Origin: Lumbricus rubellus
Taxonomy: Eukaryota > Annelida > Clitellata > Crassiclitellata > Lumbricidae
Length of the DNA: 64,000 nucleotides
Direction: 5' to 3'
Assembly (NCBI GenBank): GCA_945859605.1
Contig: OX243824.1
Location: forward strand, 30,519,459-30,583,458
Shown here one piece after another: positions 39,922 to 49,826 of this stretch. The translations under genes were made by a program, and so were the position numbers. The notes beneath the pieces are model-generated. The model was not told the origin of the DNA. It was given only the letters and a program-made list of their open reading frames with translations, and did no database searches. Each line of letters starts with the position of its first letter. The first letter of the stretch is position 1.

Positions 39922-42900
39922 ATGGATTTAAAGAAAAGTAGTTTAAGAAACATGAACCATGTTGAACACTTGCTCGACTCATCGGTTCCTGACATTAAGG
40001 TTCCTACGCTTACACCCACACCTGGTAAGTACAAACCAGTAGCGCCTAAGAGAAAATACAAAAATAGGGTTAGAGCTAAATTAAATGATTTTGCGGATTG
40101 GTTACTTAGTTATGTACCTGAACGAGATAATAAAGCAGTTAATGAAAAACTGGAATCATTGAAGTTAACTGTTTCCAGGATATTTGATAAACACAAAATT
40201 CGAGAAACGGCGTCGGCTATTAAAGGATTTACCAAGCAATATAGAATAGATGGAATTAATGGAATGGATGCCTCGTCGTTTCTTGATTTCGTCAGACCGC
40301 AGGTAGTAAATCTGTTGTCGAACAATCGCCAGACAAAGACTAATTTAGTTCTTACTTGTACTATGGAACGAGTAGATATGAAATCTGGAATAGTGACTTC
40401 TGAGGATATACCATTCGTTTCCAGGGCAGAAGTTATTTTAGAAGCTACCGACTTGAATGAAATATACAGCAGAAAAAAAGATAAAATCATGGAGTCTATT
40501 GCTAGTTTTCAGATGCAAGGAAGTAATTGGAGATTTAAAGCGGTTGTAAAATTAGATATAAATACGGTAAAATATACACCCTTAAGTGGTAGTTCTTACA
40601 TTCCACTTCCCAGCTTCTTAGCTAATAAAAAGGCTATTATAAATATGAAAAACGACGACGAAGAATGTTTCAAATGGTGTATCACTAGAGCTTTGAATCC
40701 GGTTGTGAAAAATCCGGAAAAAATAACGAAAGCTTTGAAAGAACAATCGAAAAAACTTAATTGGAGTGGTATTGAGTTTCCGGTAGCGACTGATGCTAAT
40801 GTGATAGGTAAATTTGAGAGAAATAATAATATTAGTGTTAATATATTTGGTTACGAAAAACATGTCTATCCGCTTTATCTGTCTAACTGTGAAAGCGATA
40901 TTTGTGTAGATCTATTGCTTATTTCCAACGGAGAACGGAAACATTATTGCTGGATAAAGAATTTTAACCGATTGATGACGTTCCGAACAGCAAATTCGCA
41001 TTATTCAGCGCACTATTGTAAAAGGTGTATGAATGGTTTCACAACGACAGAAGCGCTTAACAACCATAATGAGTACTGCAAACACCATAACGCACAAAAA
41101 ATAGAAATGCCAGAAAAAGGAACTATGTTAAGTTTTAAAAATTATAACAATTCTATGAGAGTTCCGTTTATAGTCTACGCAGATTTTGAGTCTTTTGTAA
41201 AACCGATCGATACATGCCAACCAAATCCAGAGTTGTCGTACACTAATAAATATCAAAAGCATACTCCTAGCTCCTTTTGTTACCACATAAAATGTTTCGA
41301 CGATAGTGTATATTCTCAAGATCCTGTGACGTTTACGGCTGAAAGCGAAGATGATGATGTTGGCCAAGTATTTGTAGATAAACTCACAGAGAATATAAAA
41401 CAAATATATAATCAATTTAAATTCCCTAAGAAGATGATATTTACAGAAGAGGACAAGAAGTGTTTTGATGGAGCTACTATATGTCATATCTGTGAAAAAA
41501 CGTTGGGTGAAGACCGAGTGAGAGATCACTGTCATCTTAGCGGTAAATTTAGAGGGGCTGCTCATAACATTTGTAATGTAAACTATAAAGTCCCCAAGTT
41601 TTTCCCTGTAGTGTTTCATAATCTTTCCGGGTACGATTGTCATCTGTTCATTAAGAAACTGAGAGGTAATAATGGAGAGAAAATTAATTGCATACCTAAT
41701 AACGAGGAAAAGTATATATCTTTTAGCAGAGAGGTCGTTGTTGATAAGTTTGTAAATAAAGAGGGAAAAGAGATTACCGTCAAGCGCGAATTGCGCTTTA
41801 TCGACAGTTTTAAATTTATGGCTTCTAGTCTCGACGCCTTATCGAGGAACCTAAGCAAAGACCAGTGCAGAAATATTGGGAAACGATATTCAGGAAAGAA
41901 GCTCGATCTTTTGCTAAGAAAAGGCATATATCCTTATGACTACGTCGATTCATTTACTACCTTTAATGAAACCGAACTCCCACCTAAATCCGTTTTCTAT
42001 TCTAAGCTAAATGATTCGAATATTAGCGATGAAGACTACGAGCATGCAAAAACAGTATGGAAAGAATTTGGATGCAAAACATTCAGAGAATATCACGATT
42101 TGTACAACGTTTCGGATGTTCTGCTACTTGCAGATGTTTTCGAAAACTTTAGAGATGTGTGTATGAAGAACTATACGCTTGACCCTGCATGGTATTTTAC
42201 ATCTCCTGGTTTAGCTTGGGATGCCGCTTTAAAATTGACAGGCGTGAAATTGGAGTTATTGAGTGATTACGATATGATTCTGATGCTTAGGCAAGGGATG
42301 AGAGGAGGAGTGAGCACAATATCAAATCGTTACGGGAAAGCGAATAATAAATATATGAGCGATTTCAATAGTAACGAAAATTCTACATTTATCACTTACC
42401 TGGATGAGAATAATCTATATGGATGGGCTATGATCAAAAATTTACCTACTCACGGGTTCAAATGGATGAACGAAGATGAATTAAAAAATTGGAGAAGTAT
42501 TCCATGCATATTGGAAGTTGATTTGGAATACCCTAAAGAGTTACACGACCTGCATAACGATTTTCCGTTAGCTCCTGAAAGCATTGAGATTGACAAAGTC
42601 AAAAAGTTAATTCCAAACTTAAACGATAAAAAGAAGTATGTGCTACACTACGATAATCTGAAGCTGTACGAGAGTTTAGGTTTGAAAATAACAAAAGTGC
42701 ATAGAGGTATAGGCCCTACTATTTGAAGAAAGTGATTGGTTGAAAAAGTATATCGATTTAAATACAGCTCTTAGAACGAAAGCTACTAATGACTTTGAGA
42801 AAGACTTTTTCAAGTTAATGAATAACAGTGTCTTTGGAAAAACTTGTGAGAACATTGAAAATCGTGTTGATGTAGAGTTAGTGTGTCAGGAGGAGAGGGC

Positions 42901-43603
42901 TATTGAACTAGCCGCTAAACCTAATTACGATAGATGTACTATTTTCGATGAAAATCTAATAGCCGTTCACATGAAAAAAACTAAATTGTACTATAATAAA
43001 CCTATATATCTTGGCATGTGTATATTAGACTTGAGCAAAACGTTGATGTATGAATTTCATTACAATTACATCAAGGATAAATACGGAAATAGAGCTAAAT
43101 TATTATTTACCGATACAGATTCTTTGACATACGAAATTAAAACTGAAGACTTTTACTCAGATATCGCAGAAGATATTAAAGCTCGATTCGACACGAGTGA
43201 ATACCCGAGAGATCATCCATCTGGTATTGAGGTTGGAGTAAATAAAAAAGTTATTGGAATGTTCAAGGATGAAACTAGTGGGAAACAGATAAAAGAATTT
43301 ATCGGGTTGCGAGCAAAGTTGTATTCTTATAAGATGGCTGCTGGAGATGAGCACAAGAAATGTAAAGGTATTAAGAAGAATGTTGTCCAGAAAACTATTA
43401 CTCACGAAGATTATAGAAACTGCTTATTTACTAAAAAAGAACAACAACGAACGATGAATGTTATTAGATCTTATCATCACGATATTTATACGGAAGAAAT
43501 TAATAAAGTTGCATTATCTGCAGACGACGATAAACGGGTAATAATGCAAGATGGCATTCATACTTTGGCATATGGACACTATTCGTTGAAAACTTTTAAT
43601 TAA
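39922..43603 (+). pseudogene. Protein-primed DNA polymerase B, broken by one frameshift
   Basis: Replicates the element from its ends. Reading frame 39922-42726 (934 residues) carries a C2H2-like HYCKRCMNGFTTTEALNNHN, exonuclease motif I in VYADFESF, the CHICEKTLGEDRVRDHCHLS zinc block, exonuclease motif II in FHNLSGYDCHLF, SPGLAWDAALKLT and polymerase motif A in TYLDENNLYGWAM. Frame 42740-43603 carries motif B (KLMNNSVFGKTCEN) and motif C (LLFTDTDSLTYEI). The break lies at about 42700-42740, between motifs A and B, where a GGCCC-containing stretch (TATAGGCCCTACTA) interrupts a region conserved in the family. Total length is normal for Polinton PolB. All catalytic motifs are intact on both sides, so the lesion is recent. 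Confidence 0.92.
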
Positions 43604-43619
43604 TGTTTATATTAAATAA

Positions 43620-44042
43620 ATGAGCGTCAAACAAATCGATGTTTGTGGAGTAGTGCTACCGAATATTGCTTTGTCGAATGTGGATCTAATCGAAGCGGCT
43701 AAGAAACTAAATATTCCGAATTTTAGAGGCGTTTTCGTGCGAGACGAGCTGCCGAATAAACCTAGACGGATTGAATGTGGGATATTGAATCTAGACGATT
43801 CTAAAGGAACCGGTCAGCATTGGTGCTCTTTCTTAAAGAGCGGTAATGAGAAAATATATTTCGATAGTTACGGCCTTCCTCCCCCTCTGGAACTGATAAA
43901 GTATTTACGCCGTCCAGTGTTATATAACAGCGAGCGAATACAACCCGATAACGAAGTATTTTGTGGTCATTTGTGTTTGTATGTATTGAAGATGGTGGGT
44001 GATGGAATGAATTTCCAAGAAGTTATAAATGGCTTGCATTAA
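43620..44042 (+). CDS. Adenain-like cysteine protease
   Basis: 140 residues. The catalytic set of adenovirus-type maturation proteases (Ulp1/adenain clan) is present: H67 in GTGQHWCSF, D82 in YFDSYGLPPP, Q108 in ERIQPDN and nucleophile C115 in FCGHLCLYVLK, with the Q-to-C spacing of seven seen in adenain. It would cleave capsid and core precursors during maturation. The N-terminus (LIEAAKKLNIPNFRGVFVRD) matches Polinton proteases. It begins 16 bases after the polymerase stop, at AAATAAATGAGC. Confidence 0.92.
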   Translation: MSVKQIDVCGVVLPNIALSNVDLIEAAKKLNIPNFRGVFVRDELPNKPRRIECGILNLDDSKGTGQHWCSFLKSGNEKIYFDSYGLPPPLELIKYLRRPVLYNSERIQPDNEVFCGHLCLYVLKMVGDGMNFQEVINGLH

Positions 44043-44060
44043 AAATTATTATTATATAAA

Positions 44061-45158
44061 ATGCCTGTCGATAAATTTGGTCACACCGCTGCTGGAGGAA
44101 CATCACGAAGAGTAATCGCTGGAGGTGTTACTCTTAGCCAAGTAAATGCTAATTTTCTTCGATTGGATGGGACAAATCTGCCGACTGGAAATCTAAATAT
44201 GAATGGATGTGTGATAAAAGGTCTCCCAGTAACGAATACTTCGACTGCCGGAATGGATGAAGCTTTAAGTAGGGGGCAAGCCATAGATTTCATAACGAAT
44301 CACAACGATTCTCCGTCCAACGATAATCATTTAACGAATAAGAAATACGTTGATGCTTCGAAAGTGTCTAAAACTGGTGATACAATGACTGGCGACTTGT
44401 TCTTAAACGTTGGCTCCGATCGTCTGCGTTCAATGGGTTGTAAGGACTTGAGAGGAGAAAATAAAGAATTCACTATTTTCTTAGGTAGTATACGAAATAA
44501 ACTACAATGTTCGTTAAATAATCCTATTACATTACAATCGACGGATGGATTTCTATGCAAAATAGGCGTAGAAAATATAATGAGAATCGGTAGAGCACCT
44601 AACGATCGACAAATCGACGTTTACCAAAATATCCTAATGAATAGTAATAATATCAACGATTTAAGCGATCCTCTTTTAGCTCAAGATGCTGCTACAAAGA
44701 ATTACGTCGATAAATCTCTGAAAAAGTGTCGTGTTGGGTATATTCCTCCCTTGGAAGCTGATGTAAGTGTGACAGGATTTGTTGCTAGTGCCAGTTCTTG
44801 TTTTTCCGGAAGCAAAGCCTACCATGCTTTCGCTAATCTCACTGACGATGTTAACGCAGCTTGGAATTCAGGTGAAGATAATATGATTCCTTGGTTACAA
44901 ATTAAATGTCCTGAGCCAGTTAAAATTTGGAGAATTGCGTTGAAAACAGTATCTGCATCTCTCTTTTATTTATCCGCTAGCAATGATGGAGCAGTGTTTG
45001 CACACTTACATGCATATTGGACTACTTCAGAGGCTGTTCCGACATTTTTTAATATTTCTACTACGAATGCGTATCAATATTATAGAGTTGCAGTAGAGAC
45101 AAGAGGTAATGATCCACGAGGGATTCAGGTAATGCATTTATATGTATACGATGACTAA
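44061..45158 (+). CDS. Fibre-like protein 1 with F5/8C (discoidin)-like knob
   Basis: 365 residues. The N-terminus MPVDKFGHT is shared with fibre 2 and is a candidate anchor to the penton. The shaft (about 20-235) has phage/adenovirus-fibre-like repeats: LTNKKYVD, SKTGDTMTGDLFLNVGSDRL, LGSIRNKLQCSLNNPITLQS and AATKNYVDKSL. The C-terminal ~125 residues (GFVASASSCFSGSKAYHAFA, NAAWNSGEDNMIPWLQIKCP, LSASNDGAVFAHLHAY and YYRVAVETRG) follow the coagulation factor 5/8 type C pattern: a W-rich first half, a PWLQI strand and SNDG. Such domains bind sugars or phospholipids, so this is a likely receptor-binding head. TATAAAATG immediately precedes the gene. Confidence 0.75.
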   Translation: MPVDKFGHTAAGGTSRRVIAGGVTLSQVNANFLRLDGTNLPTGNLNMNGCVIKGLPVTNTSTAGMDEALSRGQAIDFITNHNDSPSNDNHLTNKKYVDASKVSKTGDTMTGDLFLNVGSDRLRSMGCKDLRGENKEFTIFLGSIRNKLQCSLNNPITLQSTDGFLCKIGVENIMRIGRAPNDRQIDVYQNILMNSNNINDLSDPLLAQDAATKNYVDKSLKKCRVGYIPPLEADVSVTGFVASASSCFSGSKAYHAFANLTDDVNAAWNSGEDNMIPWLQIKCPEPVKIWRIALKTVSASLFYLSASNDGAVFAHLHAYWTTSEAVPTFFNISTTNAYQYYRVAVETRGNDPRGIQVMHLYVYDD

Positions 45159-45188
45159 TCTGCATGAAAAATTATTATTATATATAAA

Positions 45189-46262
45189 ATGCCTGTCGAT
45201 AAATTCGGTCACACCGATGTTAGTTCATCACAAAGAGTAATCGCTGGAGGTGTTACTCTTAGTCAAATAAATGAGAGTTTTCTTCGATTGGATGGAGCAA
45301 ACATCGCGACTGGAAATTTAAAAATGGGTGGTCACAAAATTAAAGGACTACCAACAACGAAACCATTGACAGCAGCAATGGATGAGGCTTTAAGTTGGGG
45401 TCAAGCCATTGATTTGATAACGAATCACGACGATTCTCCGTCCAACGATAATCATTTGACGAATAAGAAATACGTTAATGAACAAGTTGCATCGAAGGTG
45501 GCTAAGACTGGTGATACAATGACTGGTGATCTATTCTTAAACGTTGGCTCCGATCGTCTGCGTTCAATGGGTTGTAAGGACTTGAGAGGAGATAATAAAG
45601 AATTCACTATTTTCTTAGGTAGTATACGAAATAAACTACAATGTTCGTTAAACAATCCTATTACATTACAATCGATGGATGGATTTCGTTTTAGAATAAA
45701 CAATGAAATCATGTTAGAGATGGTTAAGTCGACGCAATACAATATTTCATCTCAAATAAATGTGCATACAACCATCTTTATGCATGATGGTTACATTACA
45801 GGTCTACACAAACCCAACAGCGCCAGCGATGCAGCTACGAAGCAGTATGCAGATTCTATCTCAATCGGTCCCGCGCTTAGCATTCATTCTTTCACTCGTC
45901 AAGCCATAGACGCTAAAACTCACACAAGAGTTTCTTTCGATAATGAAAGATTCAAAACCGATGCTGGCATAAGTACGAGACTGACTCGTGTCACTCCCGG
46001 AAAAGCCGGATACTATTTGGTTTCGACGTATATAGAATTTTGTGACACTAATACCGCTCATGGTAACGTCTACCTGTATAAAAATGGAGCGAATTACATG
46101 CAAATTGCGGGCGGAGGGGGTACGGGAGCTGCGCATAACAATTCAACCGGTTGTAGCATAGTTTTTGTAACCAACACCGATTTTCTCGAGATATTCGTTT
46201 TTTCACACAACGCACTAAATATATTAGCTAGAGACTTTTCGGCAGTATTCATACGACCTTGA
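45189..46262 (+). CDS. Fibre-like protein 2 with C1q/TNF-like knob
   Basis: 357 residues. The start MPVDKFGHT, the VIAGGVTLSQ segment and the shaft are close copies of fibre 1; residues about 105-165 (TGDTMTGDLFLNVGSDRLRS and onward) are almost identical also at DNA level. After SDAATKQYADS the last ~125 residues differ completely: IHSFTRQAIDAKTHTRVSFD, TRVTPGKAGYYLVSTYIEFC, GNVYLYKNGANYMQIAG and LEIFVFSHNALNILARDFSA. The GYYLVSTYIEF…VYLYKNG pattern is that of C1q/TNF-type jelly rolls and trimeric tail-fibre heads. A second, alternative receptor-binding protein is inferred. It is the last gene of the element. Confidence 0.75.
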   Translation: MPVDKFGHTDVSSSQRVIAGGVTLSQINESFLRLDGANIATGNLKMGGHKIKGLPTTKPLTAAMDEALSWGQAIDLITNHDDSPSNDNHLTNKKYVNEQVASKVAKTGDTMTGDLFLNVGSDRLRSMGCKDLRGDNKEFTIFLGSIRNKLQCSLNNPITLQSMDGFRFRINNEIMLEMVKSTQYNISSQINVHTTIFMHDGYITGLHKPNSASDAATKQYADSISIGPALSIHSFTRQAIDAKTHTRVSFDNERFKTDAGISTRLTRVTPGKAGYYLVSTYIEFCDTNTAHGNVYLYKNGANYMQIAGGGGTGAAHNNSTGCSIVFVTNTDFLEIFVFSHNALNILARDFSAVFIRP

Positions 46263-46329
46263 TTTTTAACTGGTTTTAACTGGTTTATTAGCTGATTGTT
46301 TCTTCAATGGAAAACACCCCCAGATTATC
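46263..46329. other. Spacer between fibre 2 and right TIR
   Basis: AT-rich, with a duplicated TTTTAACTGG directly after the stop codon. No gene. Confidence 0.4.
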
Positions 46330-46742
46330 CTTTAGCACCATTTAAACTTAATTTATCTTCAATATCAGATTTCTTAAAAGGTAGCTAAGTAATTAATTAT
46401 GCATCGGGAAAAATAATAAAATAACCTAAAGAAGAAGAGGAGGAATCAGGGAAATAATAAAAGACCCCAAAGGAGAAGAGGAGGAATCAGGGGGAAATAA
46501 TAAAAGACATCCAAAGGGCAGTGGCCAATCCTCTCCCTCACCGTCTCATCATCCACTGACCGTGTACTCATCATAGCTGAGTCGGCTAGAGGAACAGAAA
46601 TCTCGTTACAAATTTCTGCCCCGGCGGGGAATTGAACCCCCAACCTCTTGGTCGACAGTCCAGCGCGCTATCCACTGTACTACCGAGCACCCCCCCTCAG
46701 GAAATAATAAAAGACATCCAGAAGCGAAGATTTACATCTACT
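46330..46742. repeat. Polinton right terminal inverted repeat
   Basis: Reverse complement of 30379-30790, ending CATCTACT followed by the target duplication AGCTAG. It carries the same tandem TTTTATTATTTCC units and the same tRNA-like SINE, here on the minus strand at about 46510-46695. Confidence 0.9.
46510..46695 (-). mobile_element. tRNA-like SINE inside the right Polinton TIR
   Basis: The complement of the left-TIR insert, with B-box complement GGAATTGAACC and A-box region CACTGTACTACCGAGCAC. Sequence and position match the left copy base for base over nearly the whole length. Confidence 0.65.
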
Positions 46743-46748
46743 AGCTAG

Positions 46749-46802
46749 GTATTCCTCTAACTCTTTATCAGAGTGATCCTCAGACCTTATAGAAGTTTCC
46801 AT
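46749..46802 (-). pseudogene. Start of the gag-like ORF split by the Polinton
   Basis: ATG at 46802 on the minus strand opens METSIRSEDHSDKELEEY and then reaches the Polinton target site. Across the insertion the frame continues at 30372 downward without shift. This independent evidence fixes the insertion boundaries and the 6-bp duplication. Confidence 0.6.
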
Positions 46803-47900
46803 CTTCTAATTATTCATTAACGTCTGATTTAAAATATTTAATTAAGCAATTATCAACTAATTATAATCGACAAATGTTGCTGACAATTAACATTCGTGAT
46901 TAGGCCTAAGTATTGTTCTTCACTAATAGTTCAATGTCTTTTCACTTCAGTGAAAGTTAAGCATATAATCAACAAGCGTGTCTAACACTGTTTCTAATTA
47001 TCACGGTCTATTATTAGCACTCAGGTATAACTAATTACATTTCGCTTCGAAGGTATCGACCGTTATTCAGTATCAACATAGATTTCAATTCTTATCCTCA
47101 ATCAACATCAGTTTCAATTCTTATCATCAATCACATTAATTTCAATTAATTAACTTTAATTGGTTTCGGATTCAATCATGGAGCAATTAAGGAATGTGAT
47201 ACTTCCCTGAATTTCCGTGCAATTTTGAGTCACTCTCGAATTTGAATATGAAAAGTAGATCGGATCACTTCTTGCCCCGATAATATATATTTGTCATCAA
47301 GAGATTCACAGAGAATACTTCATCGAAAATGACAATCAGTGACTTCCGTGACAGCAGACAAGAAACCAGACACGTCCGAATCAGCACACGATTCGACGGA
47401 CAGAGAAGAAATAAAACTAATCGCAAACGGTGCCAACAACTCGTTGCTTAGTCAAAGTTATCTTCTTGTTCATACAGTCAGGCAATCAGCCATGTATTTA
47501 ACAATTTCAGATCAGAAACCCACACAAATTCTTGTCTACACGAGCGGAGCTCTTACCCTGATGAAAACCTTAGCTCGACTGCGCTTTCGGCGGTTGCAAG
47601 CGGTCACGTGGGCCGCAACAACCAATCAGCGACTACCTCGCAAAAGCGGTCGTCGAACGCAAACCTCGGCCTCTGATAGGTCGGACAAACTACTGTGATT
47701 GGCCACCACAAAAGGATTCAGAAGCCTCGACAGTAGCCTCGTACAGTAGTTTCCTACCGAACACGACCACGGCCTTCGTGAAAATAATACCTCTATGTGA
47801 TGATCTATAAATAGCACCACGATACCTAATAAACTCGATTAGTAAGTAAGCACTTAAAGCGGCCTTATAGGACGTTAAATTGTAGCGGCCTTATGGGACG
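46803..47900. other. Region upstream of the split ORF, possible LTR/promoter remnants
   Basis: No coding region I can support. At 47620-47840 on the plus strand there are CCAATCAGCG and TGATTGGCCA boxes, TATAAATA (about 47807) and AATAAA (about 47829), the layout of a polymerase II promoter with an early polyadenylation signal, as in an LTR. No matching second copy was found in the window. (C)GGCCTTAT(A/G)GGACGTTA is duplicated at 47860-47905. Confidence 0.3.
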
Positions 47901-47904
47901 TTAC

Positions 47905-48000
47905 ATAATCTCGAGACTTCTACAGCGCCCACAAAAGCGAAGTCGCGGGAACCAGCTTATTCACCGGCGCTCAATCAAAACAAAATCGATAGGCAGCAGG
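47905..48000. repeat. Interspersed repeat end shared with 7915-8045
   Basis: Inverse copy of the CTACAGCGCCCACA…GAATAAGC/GCTTATTCACCGGCGC…AATCAAAACAAAATCGAT segment. See the entry at 7915. Confidence 0.5.
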
Positions 48001-48640
48001 TCAAGTTCGAAGAGACAGACAGGCGCACAGATGGACGGCTAAGGTGGGTGATGTTTAGAGTTGAAATGCCGATGTGAGAAGAAGAGGAAGGATCAGGATA
48101 GGATTTGTGAAAGAGCAATGTTTTCAGCTTTGAGTGAAAGACCTGTGGGGAGATAGCGAGAGGTGGAATTTTGGTGAGCTCGTATGATGGGTCGGAGTTT
48201 GCCGTAGTGCTGACGGAAGTTTGTTCCAAAGAGGTGGAACAGCAATGGCTATGGAGCGGTTTGCGAATTTCAGTGATGAAGTGATGGGATGGCGAAGCAG
48301 TGTAATGGAGGATGAGGAGGGTGTTGAACGAAATGGCTGTATGGTGAACAACTGACGAAGGTAGAACGGCTGGGATGATTGAAGTGTATTGTGAGTGAGA
48401 GGACTTTGTATTCGATGCGTTCAGGCATTGATCTTTAGACCGAAGACTCTGCAGCCTCGACATGATTGTATCTTCGACGATTAGGATGTGTTCGATGCGT
48501 TCACGTATTTTGAGCCAGTGAAGTGATTTCAAGACAGGAGTGATGTGGTGACGTTTGGGGTTTTAGTGACAGCACGGGCGAGGGCATTCTGAATTCAAAT
48601 GCTGAAGAAGAAGCGTATTGGTATAATTATATAGATTTTT
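47990..48640 (-). pseudogene. LINE (L2-like) reverse transcriptase C-terminal remnant
   Basis: The minus strand reads PVLKSLHWLKIRERIEH, ending in LAISPQVFHSKLKTLLFHKS, and in another frame FTIQPFRSTPSSSSITLL and AVPPLWNKLPSALRQ. These are the C-terminal motifs of L2-type LINEs, distributed over two frames. It has the same type of end as 1545-2000. Confidence 0.65.
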
Positions 48641-48649
48641 AACTAAGGC

Positions 48650-49585
48650 GGCGCTGCACTGTATAGCTGCATGAGAGAGCGCACCAAAGCGCAAAATAAA
48701 TATTCATGCAGGATCTCCCCAGCAGCATTTTGTATACATGCAGGTTATTCATTATAGATATTCACATTTTTACGATCACATAATATACATACCCACTTTG
48801 TAATTCTTTTAGGCATTTGTACACATTAGCCTATCTTGTATTTACCGTGATATGTGCAGGCCTATATTTTCATTCATTCATTCATTTCGAAAACTTATAT
48901 AGCGCCCCTTCAAGAAGTCTACTCAGAGGCGCTCCCAGCCCAGCCACGGCTGGGCTGGAATCGCATCATCAAATCTTATGACATTGCTTTTGATTCAATA
49001 GCACAAATAGACCTCTGCGTTTGTCGTACACAAGTAACACAAAGGGTGTGATGCTAGTTACGGCGGCGACGGTGGTGTCAACCTGACTTCTCCCTCCAAC
49101 AGCAGCAGCAGCCTCTCACATTTTCAAGTCTACGGCAGAGGTCAAGCATATCCTGCGCGTAATACAAACGTAATGCCATAATTTTATGGTTATGCAATGG
49201 GCCATATGCGATGAAGATAATAATAGGTAGGTCTGCCACCCTGCAATACTATTTTGGGATAGCCTAAATGCCCATAATACAACGTAAGCTTATACCAGGT
49301 TTCATCACTTTATGCTCTACGAGTCCTTCGATTGAATGGGCTTTCATCAGCCACTCTCCATTGTGTTTCTAGGGCCACAGCGGTTGCGGATATCAGCTAG
49401 GCACAGCCTAGGTCTATGCCTCATTGTCTCCCCCAGCTCGATCGAAATAATAAGGGTCGAGATAAGACTGAGCGCATCATCGAGAGTACCGGTAGCCTCT
49501 GATCCGCCTTGATTTCATATCTTAGTCTGTATAACGTCAAGTTTATCTCAAGTTAAACTCAATTGGCTGATAACAAACTTTTCCA
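48650..49585. other. Intergenic stretch with a short interspersed repeat
   Basis: CTTATATAGCGCCCCTTCAAG and CTACTCAGAGGCGCTCCCAG (48893-48940) match 20436-20480. Otherwise no gene or recognised repeat. Confidence 0.35.
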
Positions 49586-49826
49586 GACATTAACTATACA
49601 ACGCGTCGAATGGCTTCACAAGGCTCTGCTCTTTCTGGGCGTCTTCGAATGACATCAATCATGGACGAAACACTGATAACTTCGGCTGCGTCGTCAGTCA
49701 CTATTACCCAGAAGATCGTGTGTCGATAATAACCAGCAGGATATCTCGCTCAACAATTACACTGAATCCATTCGTATTATGGTCTGCATTCGCTACCCGT
49801 ACGAAGGAGAACCCGGCACAAAGTGA
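49586..49826 (+). pseudogene. Decayed last exon of another EGF-gene copy
   Basis: After TTTTCCAG the sequence reads [20 protein letters not shown], then NFGCVVSHYYPED and, after a frameshift, NNQQDISLNNYT and [15 protein letters not shown] with TGA at 49824-49826. It matches gene 1 exon 12 but lacks about 25 codons in the middle. It lies just upstream of gene 2 and is the 3' end of a third paralog whose other exons are not seen in the window. Confidence 0.7.

Larger units (their letters stand above)
30379..46742. mobile_element. Complete Maverick/Polinton (adintovirus-like) element, 16.4 kb
   Basis: The element begins AGTAGATGTAAATC and ends GATTTACATCTACT, so its termini are AG…CT as in Polintons. 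Long terminal inverted repeats (about 410 bp) bracket it, and the 6-bp direct repeat AGCTAG flanks it (30373-30378 and 46743-46748), the known Polinton target length. It encodes about fifteen proteins: integrase and PLA2-like protein leftward, and ATPase, capsid proteins, polymerase B, protease and fibres rightward. All but polymerase B and possibly the integrase N-terminus are uninterrupted, so the insertion is recent. Gene content (protein-primed PolB, retrovirus-like integrase, FtsK/HerA ATPase, adenain protease, jelly-roll capsids) matches adintovirus-type elements that may form virions. Confidence 0.95.

Noticed and set aside
47339..47698. 119-codon plus-strand frame as a protein gene
   Set aside because: No conserved motif; the stretch carries CCAAT boxes and promoter-like features and seems non-coding.
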